DNA of 64,000 bases from Mrakia gelida. Lineage: Eukaryota; Basidiomycota; Tremellomycetes; Cystofilobasidiales; Mrakiaceae. The stretch is from assembly GCA_024345305.1 (NCBI GenBank), contig BRON01000014.1, forward strand, positions 1,116,001 through 1,180,000. Direction: 5' to 3'. Numbering within the stretch: the first letter of the stretch is position 1; each line of letters begins with the position of its first letter. The notes under the pieces are model-generated. The model searched no databases. It had not been told where the DNA came from and was given only the letters and a program-made list of their open reading frames with translations. The translations under genes were made by a program, and so were the position numbers. Below, in pieces: positions 21,084-32,366 of this stretch.

Positions 21084-22713
21084 ATGTCCTCCATCAGCAA
21101 CCTCAAGCGCTGGTCTCCCTCATCTCCTCCTCCCCCTAAATGAGCCCGTTTCGAGGACGACGGTCCCAGCTCAGAGGAGTCGAGCTCAGACGAGGACTCT
21201 TCGGACTCTTCGTCTTCATCCTCGTCCTCCAGCTCGGATTCGGATGCGACAGTCAACGACGTCGCTCCTCCCCCACCTAAGGCTACCGTGGCAGGCCTGG
21301 TCAACTCTTCCGACTTCTACTTCGAGGATGGGACCCTTATCATCCACGTCGGAGGAACTAGGGCTTTCAAGCTGCATCGAGGATTGTTTGAAAGGTCGAG
21401 CGTTTTTGCTGGGATGTTCGAGGTCGGGACTGGAAGTGGGATCGAGGCTGAGGAGGGATGTTCGAAGGAGACTATAGTCAAGGTGGACGACAACGTCAAG
21501 GCCTGGGAAGCTTTGCTCAGGGCGATGTACGATGGGACGTGAGTCCGCTTCCCCTTCATCGACCTCGCTCTTTCTCTGAACCTCTTTGCTCACCTTCTTC
21601 CCCCTTGTACTCCTCTCAGTACCTTCGCCACATCAGATCACTCTCTAAATGAGCTTCGGGCAGTCCTCCTCCTCTCGGACAAGTTGAGTTCGCAAATTTT
21701 CGAGGTTGAGAGAGGAGAGTACGCGTCGACACCCCCCCAGAGCTGTCGCCCTCAGTGCTCATTCCTCCCCGCCTTCTTATATCATCCTCCCTCAGTACGA
21801 TCTCACTACCATCTTCGAAACTACCAAAACCCTCTTCCTGAACTCAGTCAGCCATCAACTCAAGGCTGATTTCGGACGATTCGCCCAAACCAAGCCCGAT
21901 CCTTTCTCCTCCGAGGAACTTCGTGGGATCCTCGACATCTCCCTCCGATTCTCCACTCCCGAACTCCTCCCGATGGTTTACTACCGTCTTGCAACCAACA
22001 CGGAGGACGTACTTGGCAGCCTCTTAGTCGATTGACCTGTGGATCCGTTCGGTTGGGTGAGGGAAGGTCTCTCGAAGGACAATCGTGAGTTTTCGACGTC
22101 CCGTCGTTCTTCGGAGACTCTCGCTCGTCCAATCTTTGTCGAGGCAAGGCCTACTGAAATCGAGCAAGTCTGAAATTCCTCCCTCCTTTGCTTCCTTTCG
22201 CCTTTCTCGCTCTGCAACTCTCCCGCCACTCAATGTCCCTCCGCCTTCGATCCGTCAGTCGTCAAGATCTTTCGAGTCCATCGGGACGCAACCTGGGAAC
22301 AGGATCAGTTCTTCCTCAGCGTACAGCATAAGAGTGGAACCGACTACCACGAGCACGCCTGCTCCCCTCTCAACTCGGCCTGCCGCTCCTCGTTGGCTCA
22401 CCTCCTCGACCAGTTGGCGCCTCCGGCGACGAGGAGGTCGTTGACGTATCGCGCGATGCTGAAGGCGTTCTCTTTCATAGTCGAGCCGGAGATGGAGTTT
22501 AGGTGTCGCACGCTTCTGAGGGCAAAGGTGAAGGAGTCTTTGACTGAGGTGAGTCCTCTCCCCTTCGTCCTCTTTCCTCTCCCCCGTTCGCGCTCCGTCG
22601 CCTTCGAACTCAGACGGCTGACCCCCTTCTCCTTTCGCTCCTTCTAGTTGAATCAAATCATCGTCGATGCCATAGGAGGGATCGATGGTTACTGTGTCTC
22701 GGAAGAGTCTTGA
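21084..22713 (+). pseudogene. BTB/POZ-domain protein gene with in-frame stops
   Basis: A BTB domain is clear: DFYFEDGTLIIHVGGTRAFK, LHRGLFERSSVFAGMFEV, then KAWEALLRAMYDG. Later exons read FATSDHSLNELRAVLLLSDK, YDLTTIFETTKTLFLNSV, AFDPSVVKIFRVHRDATW and finally LNQIIVDAIGGIDGYCVSEE to a TGA at 22711-22713. Three defects are visible in the otherwise coherent frame. TGA at 21141-21143 follows 19 good codons and is followed in frame by ARFEDDGPSSEES. A second TGA lies in frame at about 22033-22035, followed by PVDPFGWVREGLSKDN. The donor after LLLSDK (about 21684) reads TTGAGT instead of GTGAGT. BTB proteins are usually CUL3 ligase adaptors. Confidence 0.65.
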
Positions 22714-23020
22714 GGAGGAGTGAGAGGGGAGGTGGTGCGACGAGGCGATTTGGGCTTCGCTTCGTCGCGAGTCTACTTCGTTTACCTTACTTGCGCGCTA
22801 ATTAGCTTTGCTCCTGAGACCTTCCCACCTGGACGCTCGTAATCATTTCTAGTTCGTAGCCATGCTTTGTCTCACCAGCGTTCGAAGGACGAGGTTGAGA
22901 TAGCGATGCGTCGAAACTCACCCTCCTCGTCGCTTCTTAGAACGGGCGAGCGAGCGGGAGAGAAAACAAGACCATCTATACCCACAGATAACATCCCAAG
23001 ATAAACAAACACCCAACAAA
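22714..23020. other. Spacer between convergent genes
   Basis: About 300 bases of 3' flank shared by the BTB pseudogene and malic enzyme. Nothing was recognised. Confidence 0.4.
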
Positions 23021-26000
23021 CTAATCAACAAGCTCGAGGGGCTGGTGGAAGGAAAGAAGGGGAGAAGAGCGAAGTCAGCGTCGCGTCTCGCTCGTCCTCA
23101 GCGTCTCGTCCCCTCGAACGACCGACTCCTCCTCTCGAATCAAAGAGAAGACAAGAACGTACCTTATACACAGGATCCCAAGTCTGTAACGAACAACGAA
23201 CAGCGAACCAAGCAAACGAGGGTCAGCGTTCGTTTCTCCCTCCCTCCATCTCATCCCCTCCCCTCCCCTCCCCTCCCAGCCCCAGGCCTCTCCTCACTCA
23301 CCTGCTGCTTAATCATCTCCTCAATCTCCTCCATATTCATCCCCTGCAGCTCCGGCACCCTCGCTCGTCCTTCATCCACAGCTCGCTTCACCACAGCAGC
23401 GGCGACGTGAACGGAGACGGCTCGGACGTCGGGAAGATCGGGGAGGAGGGACGCTCCTGGGTCTTTGAGAGCTGGGGAGAGGGAGGCGAGGGCTTGGACT
23501 CCGGCTGCGAACTGGGGACGTAAAGAGGAAGGGAGGAAGGAGTGGGGGGGAGGGAGGTTAGCGAGGGTGTGGGAGGGAAGGAGGGAGAGGGAGGGAGAAG
23601 GGTGTGTGAGGACGAGAGACGAACCATTCCAGGCGAAAGCGAACGAGACTTGGAGAGGATGGCTCCGAGTCCGAGAGCGGGGTAGATGAGAGCGTTCTGT
23701 ATCACGTTCGAAGGCACGAGAGGTGGGGAAGGCGAGTCAGCTCTTCGCTCGCGTCGAAACTCAAGTCGAAACGAGAACAAAACACTCACATTCGTCTGAG
23801 CAACGACGTACTGCCTTCCATCGGGAAGCACACAAGGAGGGAAAGGGGATCCAGTAGCGAGAAGAGCTCGTCCTTCGGTCCAAGCGAAGGCGTCCGCTGA
23901 AGAAACCAACCCGAAAAGAGCTCGTCAGTCGAGTCGTTCGAGAGAGAACGAAGTGAGGAGAGGAGGAGAAGGGACGAACCAGGGTCGACCTCAGCGAGGG
24001 AGGTGGGGTTGGACATGGGGAAGACTGCGAGGGACGAATCAAGAGAGGGGAGTCAGTGGGGAAGGAAGGAAGACGAGGCCAAACAGCGACGGAGAGGACA
24101 GAGACGCGTCCAAAACGAAGTGAAGACTCACTAATCGGCCTCTCGACGTTACTAGCCATCTCCTTGATCAACTCCTCGTCGAACGCTCGGGAGTGAGTGG
24201 AGGTTCCGATGAGGACGGTGGGTTTCTGAGAGCATCGATCAATCGAAACGCGACGCGAGTCAGCGAACGCGTCTCGTCGAGTCGACTGGATTCGACGAGA
24301 GAGAGAGAGAGAGAGGGCGAGAACTCACCACCTGCCTGACGACATCGAGAAGACGAAGAGCATCCTGATCGGGGTTCTGACGAGGCCAGTCGGCGACCTC
24401 TGTGCGAATCGAGGGAGGGAAGGTGAGGGTGAGCTCGAACTCGAACGAAAAGGACGAAGGAAGAGGGGAGGACGCGACGAACCAGTATCAGGTCGAGCAT
24501 ACTGCAACTGAGAGTGTCTCAGCGAGCTTCCCATCTGGTTCAAAAAAACCCAACGCAAACCCAAGTCAGCATCGTCTCTCTCTCCCTCCCCCTCCCTCCC
24601 TCCTCCTCCCTCCCACCCCCGCCCCCCTCCTCCCAAACCGCCAACCCCTCCAACCCGCCCGCCCGCCCGCCCACCCCCACCCACCCAGAACAAAGCTCCT
24701 CACTCACACTCTCAACCAACAGCCCATTCCTATCGACACACCAGAACCTCCTGTTCGCCTCCTCAGCAGTCAATCCGTCGATGAGCACCATGCCATCTCG
24801 GATTTGACGAGCGATCCCCATGCCTGCTGAGCCGGCTCCGTAGACGACGATGCGTTGGTCGGAGAGGGTGGATTTGGTTACTCCTACGGCGCTGTTTGGG
24901 TGGGCGGGCGGGGATGTGGAATGGGGGAGGGGGAGGAGGGAGAGGTGGGCGGGGAGTGGGTGGGAGAAAGAGGAGGAGGAGGGAAGGGATGAGGGAAGGG
25001 GAAAGGGAGGGAGGAAAGAAGAAAAAGCGGAGGGAGAAGAGGTGAAGGGAGGGAAGGACGAGGTGAGCACCAGTCCGAAACGAGACCCAAAGTGAAAAAC
25101 AAAGGACGAAGGACGTACGCCATCAAAGCAGAAAGAGTAACAGCTCCGGTTCCTTGGATATCATCGCTATCACACCGAACACCAATCCGAGTCAGCTATC
25201 TCGTTCGACTCACCGAAAGAGGGAAAGCGTCAAAGAACGGCAACTCACTTGAAGCAAGGGATCTCGTCCGCGTACTTGTCGAGCAGTCGCTGAGCGTTGG
25301 TGAGTCCGAAGTCTTCGAAGTGGATGACTGAAGATAAACGAGCGAACCGAGTCAGTTTGAGAAAAGAAGGGAAGGGGGGCAAGGAGGGAAGGGGAAGGCA
25401 AGAGAGAGGGGACGAACGCGCGTCGGGCTGAACGAACGAGAACGAAACGAAAGTCAGCGAGACGAGCACGAAAGAGAGGTGAGAGCGAAGAGCGGGAGAC
25501 GTACGAAAAGCTCCTTGCAGTGGTTGATGAACTTGTCGATGAAGTCGTCGTAGATCTTGCCTCTACGGAGGCGACGGAAGCGAACCACAGAAGAAACCGA
25601 CGCGTCAGTTTTCGTTTCTCTCTTCTCGCCCTCACGTTCTCCCCCCCACCCTTTTCTTTCTTCTTCTCCAAAGAGTAGGAGTCACAAGCGGGCCACTCAC
25701 CTAATCCTAGTCCTCTTCCATCCCAAATACAACGGATCTGGCGTTCACCCAATCCAAAACGCGTCAGTCTCTCGCCCTCTCCTTCCCCCGCGCCTTCCCC
25801 TCCCTCCCTCCGCCCTCAAACTCACCAGTGAACAACGCATGGTTATCAGTCCCTACGTCCAGAACGACGGGGAGGATCCTGTCACGTGAACGAACGGAAG
25901 GAAGAAAGGTGAGCTTGAGCTCGAACGAAGGGAGGGGAGGGGACGAAAACGAACCTATTCGGGTTGATCCCAGCTCCGAGGGTGTAAAGGGCTGCTTTGG

Positions 26001-27726
26001 AGGTTGAAATCTGATGGAACCACGAAGCCAAAGAGTAAGCGTGACTCGTCCTACTGAACCCAACACCCTCCCCTTCTTCTCTCGCCTCGCCTCTCCTCGT
26101 CGCTCACTCCCTCGTTCACTCGCTCCTGCTCGCTTCGCTCCTTCGAACTAACCGTAATCCCTCCCACACCCTGATCCCCAATCCCCAGAATCGCCTCCGA
26201 GTCCGTCACAACGATGAGATCGATGGGAGCCGATCGCTTGTTGGCGTCTGTTTTGTTCTCGCTGAGATCGGCTTGACGGTTGAGCGAGTAGAGGTGAGAG
26301 GAGAGTTGGGCGGCCATGCCGTCGGCGTTGGGGAAGGACTGTGGGAGGGCGGGAGGGGGTGGGTTGGGTTGGGTTGAGTGTGGGAGGGGGGAGGGGAGGG
26401 GGGGGGGGGGGGTGGGTTTGAGTTGGGTGGGTGGGGAGGGGAGAAGAGGGAGGAGAGGAAGGGAGGTGAGCTCGAGCCGAGTCGTCGCGAGCTAGAAAGG
26501 AGGGGGAGGGGAACAACGAACGAGATAGCATCCCGTAGGTCTTCTGAACAATCTCGAGTAGTTGCTTACGGCCTGATTATCAACCGAAAACAACAACAAA
26601 CATACACAGATCAGCCCAAACTCGCCGACCTCTTCCTTCCCTTGTCGGCTAAAACGACTCGAACGTACCTCAGCCGCTCCGGGAGTATACAGCACCCCCA
26701 ACAGTTCCTTTAGATGATCGCTCATGAGTCTGTAGAACAGAACTTGGTTTTGATCTCGGAGGGAGGCGAGGAAGGCGCTGCGAACCAAAAACGAAAGGAG
26801 GGAAGATCAGCTCTCGAGCTCCTTCCTTCGCTCTCGTTTGAAGCGAGACGAGTCGGGGGAGAGACGGACTTACTGCTTAAGCAAAACCGTCGGCTGCTTA
26901 TGCAGTTGAGCGTAGGCTCGTTTGCATTGCGTTTCGAGGTCGTGAACCTGTAACGAAAAAAGGTCAGCTCGTTCGCTCGCTCGATCTCTCGCGCTTCCTT
27001 CCATGACTCTTCCCCTCCCCAGCCCTGGTGCTCGTTCTTGTTAGATTAGAAAAGTCGTTACCACTCACCTCATAAGGCAACATTCCCTCCAACCCAAAGA
27101 TGCTTCGCTCCTCGCGAGTGAAAGCAGCTCCCTGTTCTCCCCAAACGCCCAAACCCAAAGGTCAGCTCAACTCGTCCTTCCCTCCCTCGTTTGAGTTCGT
27201 TGGGTTTGGACGGACCTTATTAAGTCTAGGAGTATTCAAAAGAGCATCTCCTTTGAGATTCGTTCTGATTCAACCCCCCAACACCAACGAAAAACAAAAC
27301 TTCAGCAAAGACGTCTAAAACGAGAGCTCTTCTCGTTTTGCTGAATCGCCCCCAACCTCTCGCTCGCCCTTGGAATGCCGACACCCTGCTCTCCCCCTTG
27401 CGTTCTTCCCCCATAAGAGAGGCGACTCACTTGATCCGTTGGAAGTTCTTATCCCTACTAGCCACGAGTCTTTTCCCCGCTACGGCTGCAACGGAGGAAG
27501 GAGGGGAGGCGGAGGAGAGCGTTCGTCTGAGTGAGGTTTGAGAGCTGAGAGGGGGGGAGGGGGAGTTGACCGACGAGGAAAAGTCAGCTCACACAGCTCT
27601 TCGCTTTGCTCTGGGTCTTGCCCGAGAGAGAGGCAGAAGGTGAGGCATGGGGTGGGGAGAAAGGACTCACCTCCTCGACGAACTACTCGCCTGCAGAAGA
27701 GACGAAGCCGACGTTTTTGAGAACAT
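23021..27726 (-). CDS. MAE1: NAD(P)-dependent malic enzyme, probably mitochondrial
   Basis: About 25 exons (minus), first 27671-27726, last ending at TAG 23021-23023, ~640 residues. The start gives a presequence (MFSKTSASSLLQASS, then SQTSLRRTLSSASPPSS) typical of mitochondrial import. Conserved landmarks in order: GDALLNTPRLNKGAAFTREE, SLRDQNQVLFYRLMSDHL, YTPGAAEAVSNYSRLFRRP, IDLIVVTDSEAILGIGDQGV, LPVVLDVGTDN, IHFEDFGLTNAQRLLDKY, NDDIQGTGAVTLSALMA, GAGSAGMGIA (dinucleotide-binding motif), TSTHSRAFDEELIKEMA, IFPMSNPTSLAEVDP, ATGSPFPPCVLPDG. The enzyme decarboxylates malate to pyruvate with production of NADH or NADPH. Every intron phase fits. Exon 13 (25418-25427) is 10 bases. A 3' remnant copy lies at 13.3 kb. 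Confidence 0.93.
26397..26412 (+). repeat. Poly-G tract inside a malic enzyme intron
   Basis: Run of about 14-16 G on the + strand (poly-C on the coding strand) in the intron between exons 7 and 8; part of a pyrimidine-rich intron. Confidence 0.7.
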
Positions 27727-28317
27727 GCTGAAGGAAGGGGGTTGTGGTTTGGGAGGAAGGGCGACAAGGCGAGATCGCACCGAACGAGCGAGGGCGACGA
27801 GGGGGGAAGAGGAGAACAGCCGCGGCAAATGCGGGATGGGTCAAGTGGGGTCGGTTTTGTCGGAGGGAGGAAGGTCGCTTGTTCGAGCTTTTCGCCTCTT
27901 TTGAGGTCGAAAATCTGCTTCTTGACGCCAGATTTGGTTCGAGAAGAGAGTTTGAGAGTGAGCGGTTGCCCTTCGGAGCTGAGATGCTGGTTTTGCCCAT
28001 CCAGGAACACCCAGGAACGAGATCTTCAAGCATCGACCTGGCGTCGGTCTTTTGCGTCCCTCATCTCGCGCCCCACTCCTCGAGATCTTTCAGCGCTCGT
28101 GTGAGCGAGAGAGATGTGAGAAGAGATTCGTTTGATACGTAGAGAAGAGAAGAGCAAGCAACAAGGGCTAAGTAAGGAAAGAAAGAGGAAGGGACGGGGG
28201 CGAAAGAAGGGTGAAGGGGAGGGCGAGACGACGCGTTCGCGAGAGCTCGAGCGTGTCGAACAAAAGAGGGGGAGAGGGATGTGTGTAAGAGAAAAGGGGA
28301 AATGAAGATGATTAGAA
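27727..28317. other. Intergenic region upstream of malic enzyme
   Basis: Contains the malic enzyme promoter and the 3' flank of the TMEM33-like gene. No further gene was seen. Confidence 0.45.
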
Positions 28318-30037
28318 CTATCGCGCCGCCCTAGCACCCCCAGCGACAGGAGCAGCAGGAGCAGCAGGAGCCGCGTCCCTCCTCTGAATGATGGTTCCGT
28401 TCCACTTCTTGATGGCGGATTTCGCGAAGCCCCATCCCTTCTGGACCATGGGGGATTGGTTGGCGATGGTTGCGTCGGCTCTGAGGGAGGTGGGAGGGAG
28501 GGGAAGGGTCAGTTGATCGAGAGGGTTGGGGAGGGAAGACGACGCGAGGTGACGAGACGAAATAGAAGGGGGACGAACCGTCCAGTCACGTAATCAACAG
28601 CTCCTCGAGTGAAGGCCGAGTGGTGGTATCGCATCCGAAGGAAGTGGGCGACGAGGATAGGGGCACTGAGGGAGGAGGGAACGTGAAGGGGAGGTCAGAC
28701 GACGAGCTCGGTTCGAGAGCGAGAGCTGAGGGAGGAGGGGACGAACAGGACTGAGTTTTGAAGACTTTGGCAGATGGATGAGCACATGGTAAGGTCAGCT
28801 CACTCATGTGTGTACGGGATAGAAACTGAGAGGGATCGAACGTACGTGATGGCTCCGAGCAGGACTCGAACGAAGATGACGAGCTCGGTGTAGGCGACGA
28901 ACTTCATAGCTCCATCGTAGTTGCCTGAGTAAGCCGAACAAGGACCACAGTCAGATCAGCTTCACTCTTCGTCTCTCGAGTTCCGACAACGCGTCGTCGC
29001 GTGAAACTGGACTCACCCTTGACCCAAAGCTGGATCGACCTTCCGACCTTCTCAGGTCCTGAGAGCACGCGAGGAGGCTGACCGGGAGCCGAAGGAGGAG
29101 CAGGAGGGGAGAACTTGGGGATGATGTTGGCGCGGATGAAGGTGAGGCAGTGGAAGAGGGAGAAAGTGGCGAAGGGAAGGAGGGAGACTGCAGGAGGAGG
29201 AGCCGAGAGAGGAGGGGAGGTCAGCTCGCTCGAACGAGGGAAGGAGATGGAGCTCGGGGAGGAGAGGCTGAGATGACTCACGAGCAACTGAAGATGATGG
29301 GAGCGATACGTATAGGAGGAAGTCAGTTCGAGAAGGGAGGGAGAGATGATGATGAGCTCGGTTTGTACTGACCTGGTTTCGAGATCCACCACTGACGAGG
29401 TGAGAGGCAGAAGGAAGGTCAGCATCGAGTTCGAACGGAGATATATGCATCTTTGACCAACTCACGTAGCACGAGAGAAGGAAGTACTGGACGTTCTCAT
29501 CCAGCAGAGCCTTCTGAACGAACTCGATGGAGGGTTGAGGAGTGCCGATGCTCTTGCTGAAAGGGAGGAGGGCGAAGCGAGAAGGGAAGAAAGATGGTCA
29601 GTCAACTGAATCGTTCGAGCTCGAGGGCGACAGAGAGCGATAAGATAGGGAAGAAGGACCCACAAGCATACGATGGCATAAGAGAGAAGGGCGCCCGAGT
29701 AGGAAGCTGAAGGGAGGATGGACGACCAAGAGAGGGGAGGGAGAGGGAGAGAAGGGAAGGAGTGAGCTCTTCGCTTCGTCTTCGTCCATCTTCAAGAGCG
29801 TCCCTGAACGTACCCTTGTACCACAGAGGAGAGACACCTCGGAAGAGGACGGAAGAGATGGCGACCTTGGTCGAGCACGCGAGGAGGAGAGCGTGGCCGA
29901 AAGCCCAGATGCTGCAAGAAGGAGAGAAAAGAAGGGAAGGAGCGAGGCGAGCGAGGGAAGGAGATGAGCGAGGGAAGCTCTGAGCCGCAAGAATCACGAC
30001 TTTGAGGATGGACGTACTAGTGAGGATCGAGCGACAT
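28318..30037 (-). CDS. TMEM33/Pom33-family multi-pass membrane protein
   Basis: Eleven exons (minus): 30018-30037, 29814-29911, 29664-29706, 29466-29556, 29373-29391, 29282-29287, 29017-29187, 28846-28924, 28747-28764, 28579-28665, 28318-28480; 264 residues. Four hydrophobic regions: YIWAFGHALLLACSTKVAIS, YSGALLSYAIVCF, SLLPFATFSLFHCLTFIRAN and FVAYTELVIFVRVLLGA, with WWISKPVAL between and LAPILVAHFLRMRYHHSAFT near the end, as in Pom33 and TMEM33. These proteins sit in the ER and nuclear envelope and aid nuclear pore placement or ER shape (family knowledge). The start at 30037 aligns with the family; the frame stays open upstream but lacks an ATG. Exon 6 is only 6 bases. It is divergent from the F-box gene at 30255, with 217 bp between start codons. 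Confidence 0.8.
29282..29287 (-). other. Six-base micro-exon of the TMEM33-like gene
   Basis: Minus strand reads ...CATCTTCAG | TTGCTC | GTGAGTCATC. Inclusion joins WWISKP to V-A-L and SLLPF in frame (phase 1 on both sides). Leaving it out also keeps the frame but drops two residues. Confidence 0.7.
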
Positions 30038-30254
30038 GAGTCTAGGTTGTCGAGAAAGGATAGAAGAGAAGGAGCCGGGTGCGGTTTTGACGACGTGGAC
30101 GTTGGAGAGCAGGAGGGAGGACGAGAAGGGGCGGATGACGAAGGGGAGGAGTTCGTGGCACGAGCTCGCTTCACTTTCCCTTCCTCCCTTTCTGCCTCTC
30201 AACCATCAGCGTAGAAGTCAAACTTTGCTTCCTATCCATCCTCTTCCTCTCACC

Positions 30255-31332
30255 ATGACCCTCAAGCCTTCCGCTCGAATCCCTCTCGAGCTCAAAGCTC
30301 ACATCCTCCGCTTCTGCGACCCTTCCACGCTCGCCCAAACCTCTCGCGTCTCCCTCGCTTTCCTTGAGCTCTCCTCCCCACTTCTCTATCGAGACATCAT
30401 CATCGAGGACGCCAAAACGCTTAACTTACTCCTCTCCCTCACTGTACGTCCCGGCTAAGTCGACTCGCGGCCTGTGGCGCTCTCAACAAGCCAGGAAGGG
30501 ACTTTGGCTGATCTCGTTTTCCACTTTTCCTCCTCCCTCAACTTCGTCGCTCATTTTGGCAGGTGGAGCAAGATCAACATCAGCCACACCTCGACGCATA
30601 CACCTCACTCTCCCTTATCAGCACTCTTACCCTCATCCCATGGGAAGCAGTCTTCATGAACAGCAGAGACCTCGACGACGGCCTCAGCCTCCATCGCCTT
30701 CGTCGTTCGCTTCCCTCCGGTCGCCTTCCTCTCGACACCCTCGAGATCGTCCTTCTCAGCCTGAACGAGGACCACTACGTCCCTTACTTCCAATACCTCG
30801 ATCCTTTGTTCTTCCACCTCCGAGCAGGCGGCAGGACTGGGGGGACGGTCGACGTTGATCACTTGGTGTGGATTGACTTCGTCGGTTTCGAGGGTTGGGA
30901 TCGACTGGAACGAATGCTCTTCGTGAGCGCCTACTCAGTTCGCTCGCTGTTGGTGTCAGGCTCGGAGAAACGTAGTCAGTCAGCGCGAGATCGGGGCGTG
31001 GAGGTGGTGTACGATCTCACAAGGGTGGCGGGAGGGATTGAGGACGGGCGAGGGGACCTCGATGTTTTGGTGAACGATCCGCTGCCTTTTGGGCTTGGTC
31101 TAGAAGACCTTTCGCTGTACAAGGAGGTGCGAATAATGGTCAGGAGCTCGTACGAGAGGAGTTATGTCCTTGATGCTCTGAAGGATTCCCCTTTCCTTCG
31201 AAGGATCGAGGTGCAGGTTAGGTGAGTACGTTCTTCCCTCTGTCTCTTCGTTTCTTTGCCTTTTCTTTGCTCGGGCTGACATCTGGTATTCTATTGCTTC
31301 AACTCAGATACGAGCCCAGCGCGACAGCCTGA
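30255..31332 (+). CDS. F-box protein, paralogue 3
   Basis: Exons 30255-30443, 30563-31221, 31308-31332 give 290 residues. The F-box is at residues ~9-50: RIPLELKAHILRFCDPSTLA, then QTSRVSLAFLELSSPLLYRD. The first intron follows the F-box at the same place and phase as in the paralogues at 32.4 and 43.4 kb. Exon 2 continues VEQDQHQPHLDAYTSLSLIS and later VNDPLPFGLGLEDLSLYKEV. Predicted SCF substrate receptor. Closest in this window to the frameshifted copy at 32.4 kb. Confidence 0.85.
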
Positions 31333-31359
31333 GCTGTGGGCTCGACCTCTTTCCCTCAG

Positions 31360-31967
31360 AGCTGCATGTCCCACCAACGGTTTCGAAGCTGCTCGATCAA
31401 GTCTCGGTCCCAACTGTTTCTACTTCTCTTTCCCCAACTTGTAAGTACCTCGACGCAGCTCATACTGAAGCTCGCTTCCCGGCGTTGCCTTCAGCACTGC
31501 GATCGCAACTTCTCCGAAGCTGACTCCCTGCCCATCTTTCTTCTCGCGCCTCCCACAGCGCTACCTGCGTCTTCAGCAACTTCGGTGATCTCTCCTTATC
31601 CACGCCGCCAGGAGCATGCCCTCAACGTACGACAGAGAGATGGCGACGGTTTGCGACGGGGCGGGAGGGACGGTATACGTCTGTCGAACTCCGCTGGTCA
31701 TTGATGGGGTGACGACGTGCACGAACCCTACTAGGAAGAGGAATGGGGTTGATAGGAGTCCTGGTGAGTCGACGTCTTTCTCTCTTGAGGCGGCGGTGGA
31801 GAAGGGAAAGAAGAGACGAGCCGTCGAGTCGAGCTGAGCTGACCTCGCTCCTTTTCCCTCGCGTCTCGTCTTCTTCCTCCTTGTCAGATTGGGTGAAGAA
31901 GAGACAGCTGAAGAGCAAGAGAGGGATGGTGAAGTCGAGGATGGAGCTGTCGAGGACGCTGGTCTGA
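31360..31967 (+). pseudogene. Cys-rich (possibly secreted) protein fragment with frame break
   Basis: Three exons can be joined: 31360-31440, 31559-31763, 31888-31967. The first part reads CPTNGFEAARSSLGPNCFYF and ATCVFSNFGDLSLSTPPGAC; the second, shifted by one base near 31618, reads PSTYDREMATVCDGAGGTVY, then VCRTPLVIDGVTTC and a basic tail after a proper intron. The regular Cys spacing on both sides suggests one original protein. No signal peptide or start was found; the first exon may be lost. An alternative is that an ATG at 31616 starts a short real protein from the second frame. Confidence 0.45.
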
Positions 31968-32366
31968 ACGAGTCGGTTGGACCGTGGACGCGTCGAGCTT
32001 TTGCATACTTTGGTCGCCCGCCTGTCGTTTCGCTCTCTTGCTCTCATCCTCTTCGCTGCCCTTCTTCGTGCACCACCTACATAGATTAGTAAGCTCTCTC
32101 ATGTTCTCACTAGCCCTTTACGTCTGAAAAGGCCGCTCGTGGAGGGTTTGAACTCCATGTATCCTTCGAGGGACGAGAGACAAACGAACGGACCAGTCAA
32201 CAACGAGAGGCGAGAGGGGGTTTGACGAGTGATCTGTTGAGTTAACGAGAAAGAGGAGCAGTCGGTCAGTTGAGGATGAGCAAGACGGAAGTACGAACGG
32301 AGAGAAGTCGAGCGAACGCGGACGCGTCGAGGAACGAACACGGGCAGGAAAGGAGGAGCTTACCCA
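31968..32366. other. Spacer between convergent genes
   Basis: Two GACGCGTC palindromes (about 31988 and 32322) lie here. No gene was seen. Confidence 0.4.

Noticed and set aside
21141..21143. TGA read as selenocysteine or as a reassigned codon
   Set aside because: TGA terminates several intact genes in the window, fungi of this group lack selenoprotein machinery as far as known, and other lesions are present in the same gene.
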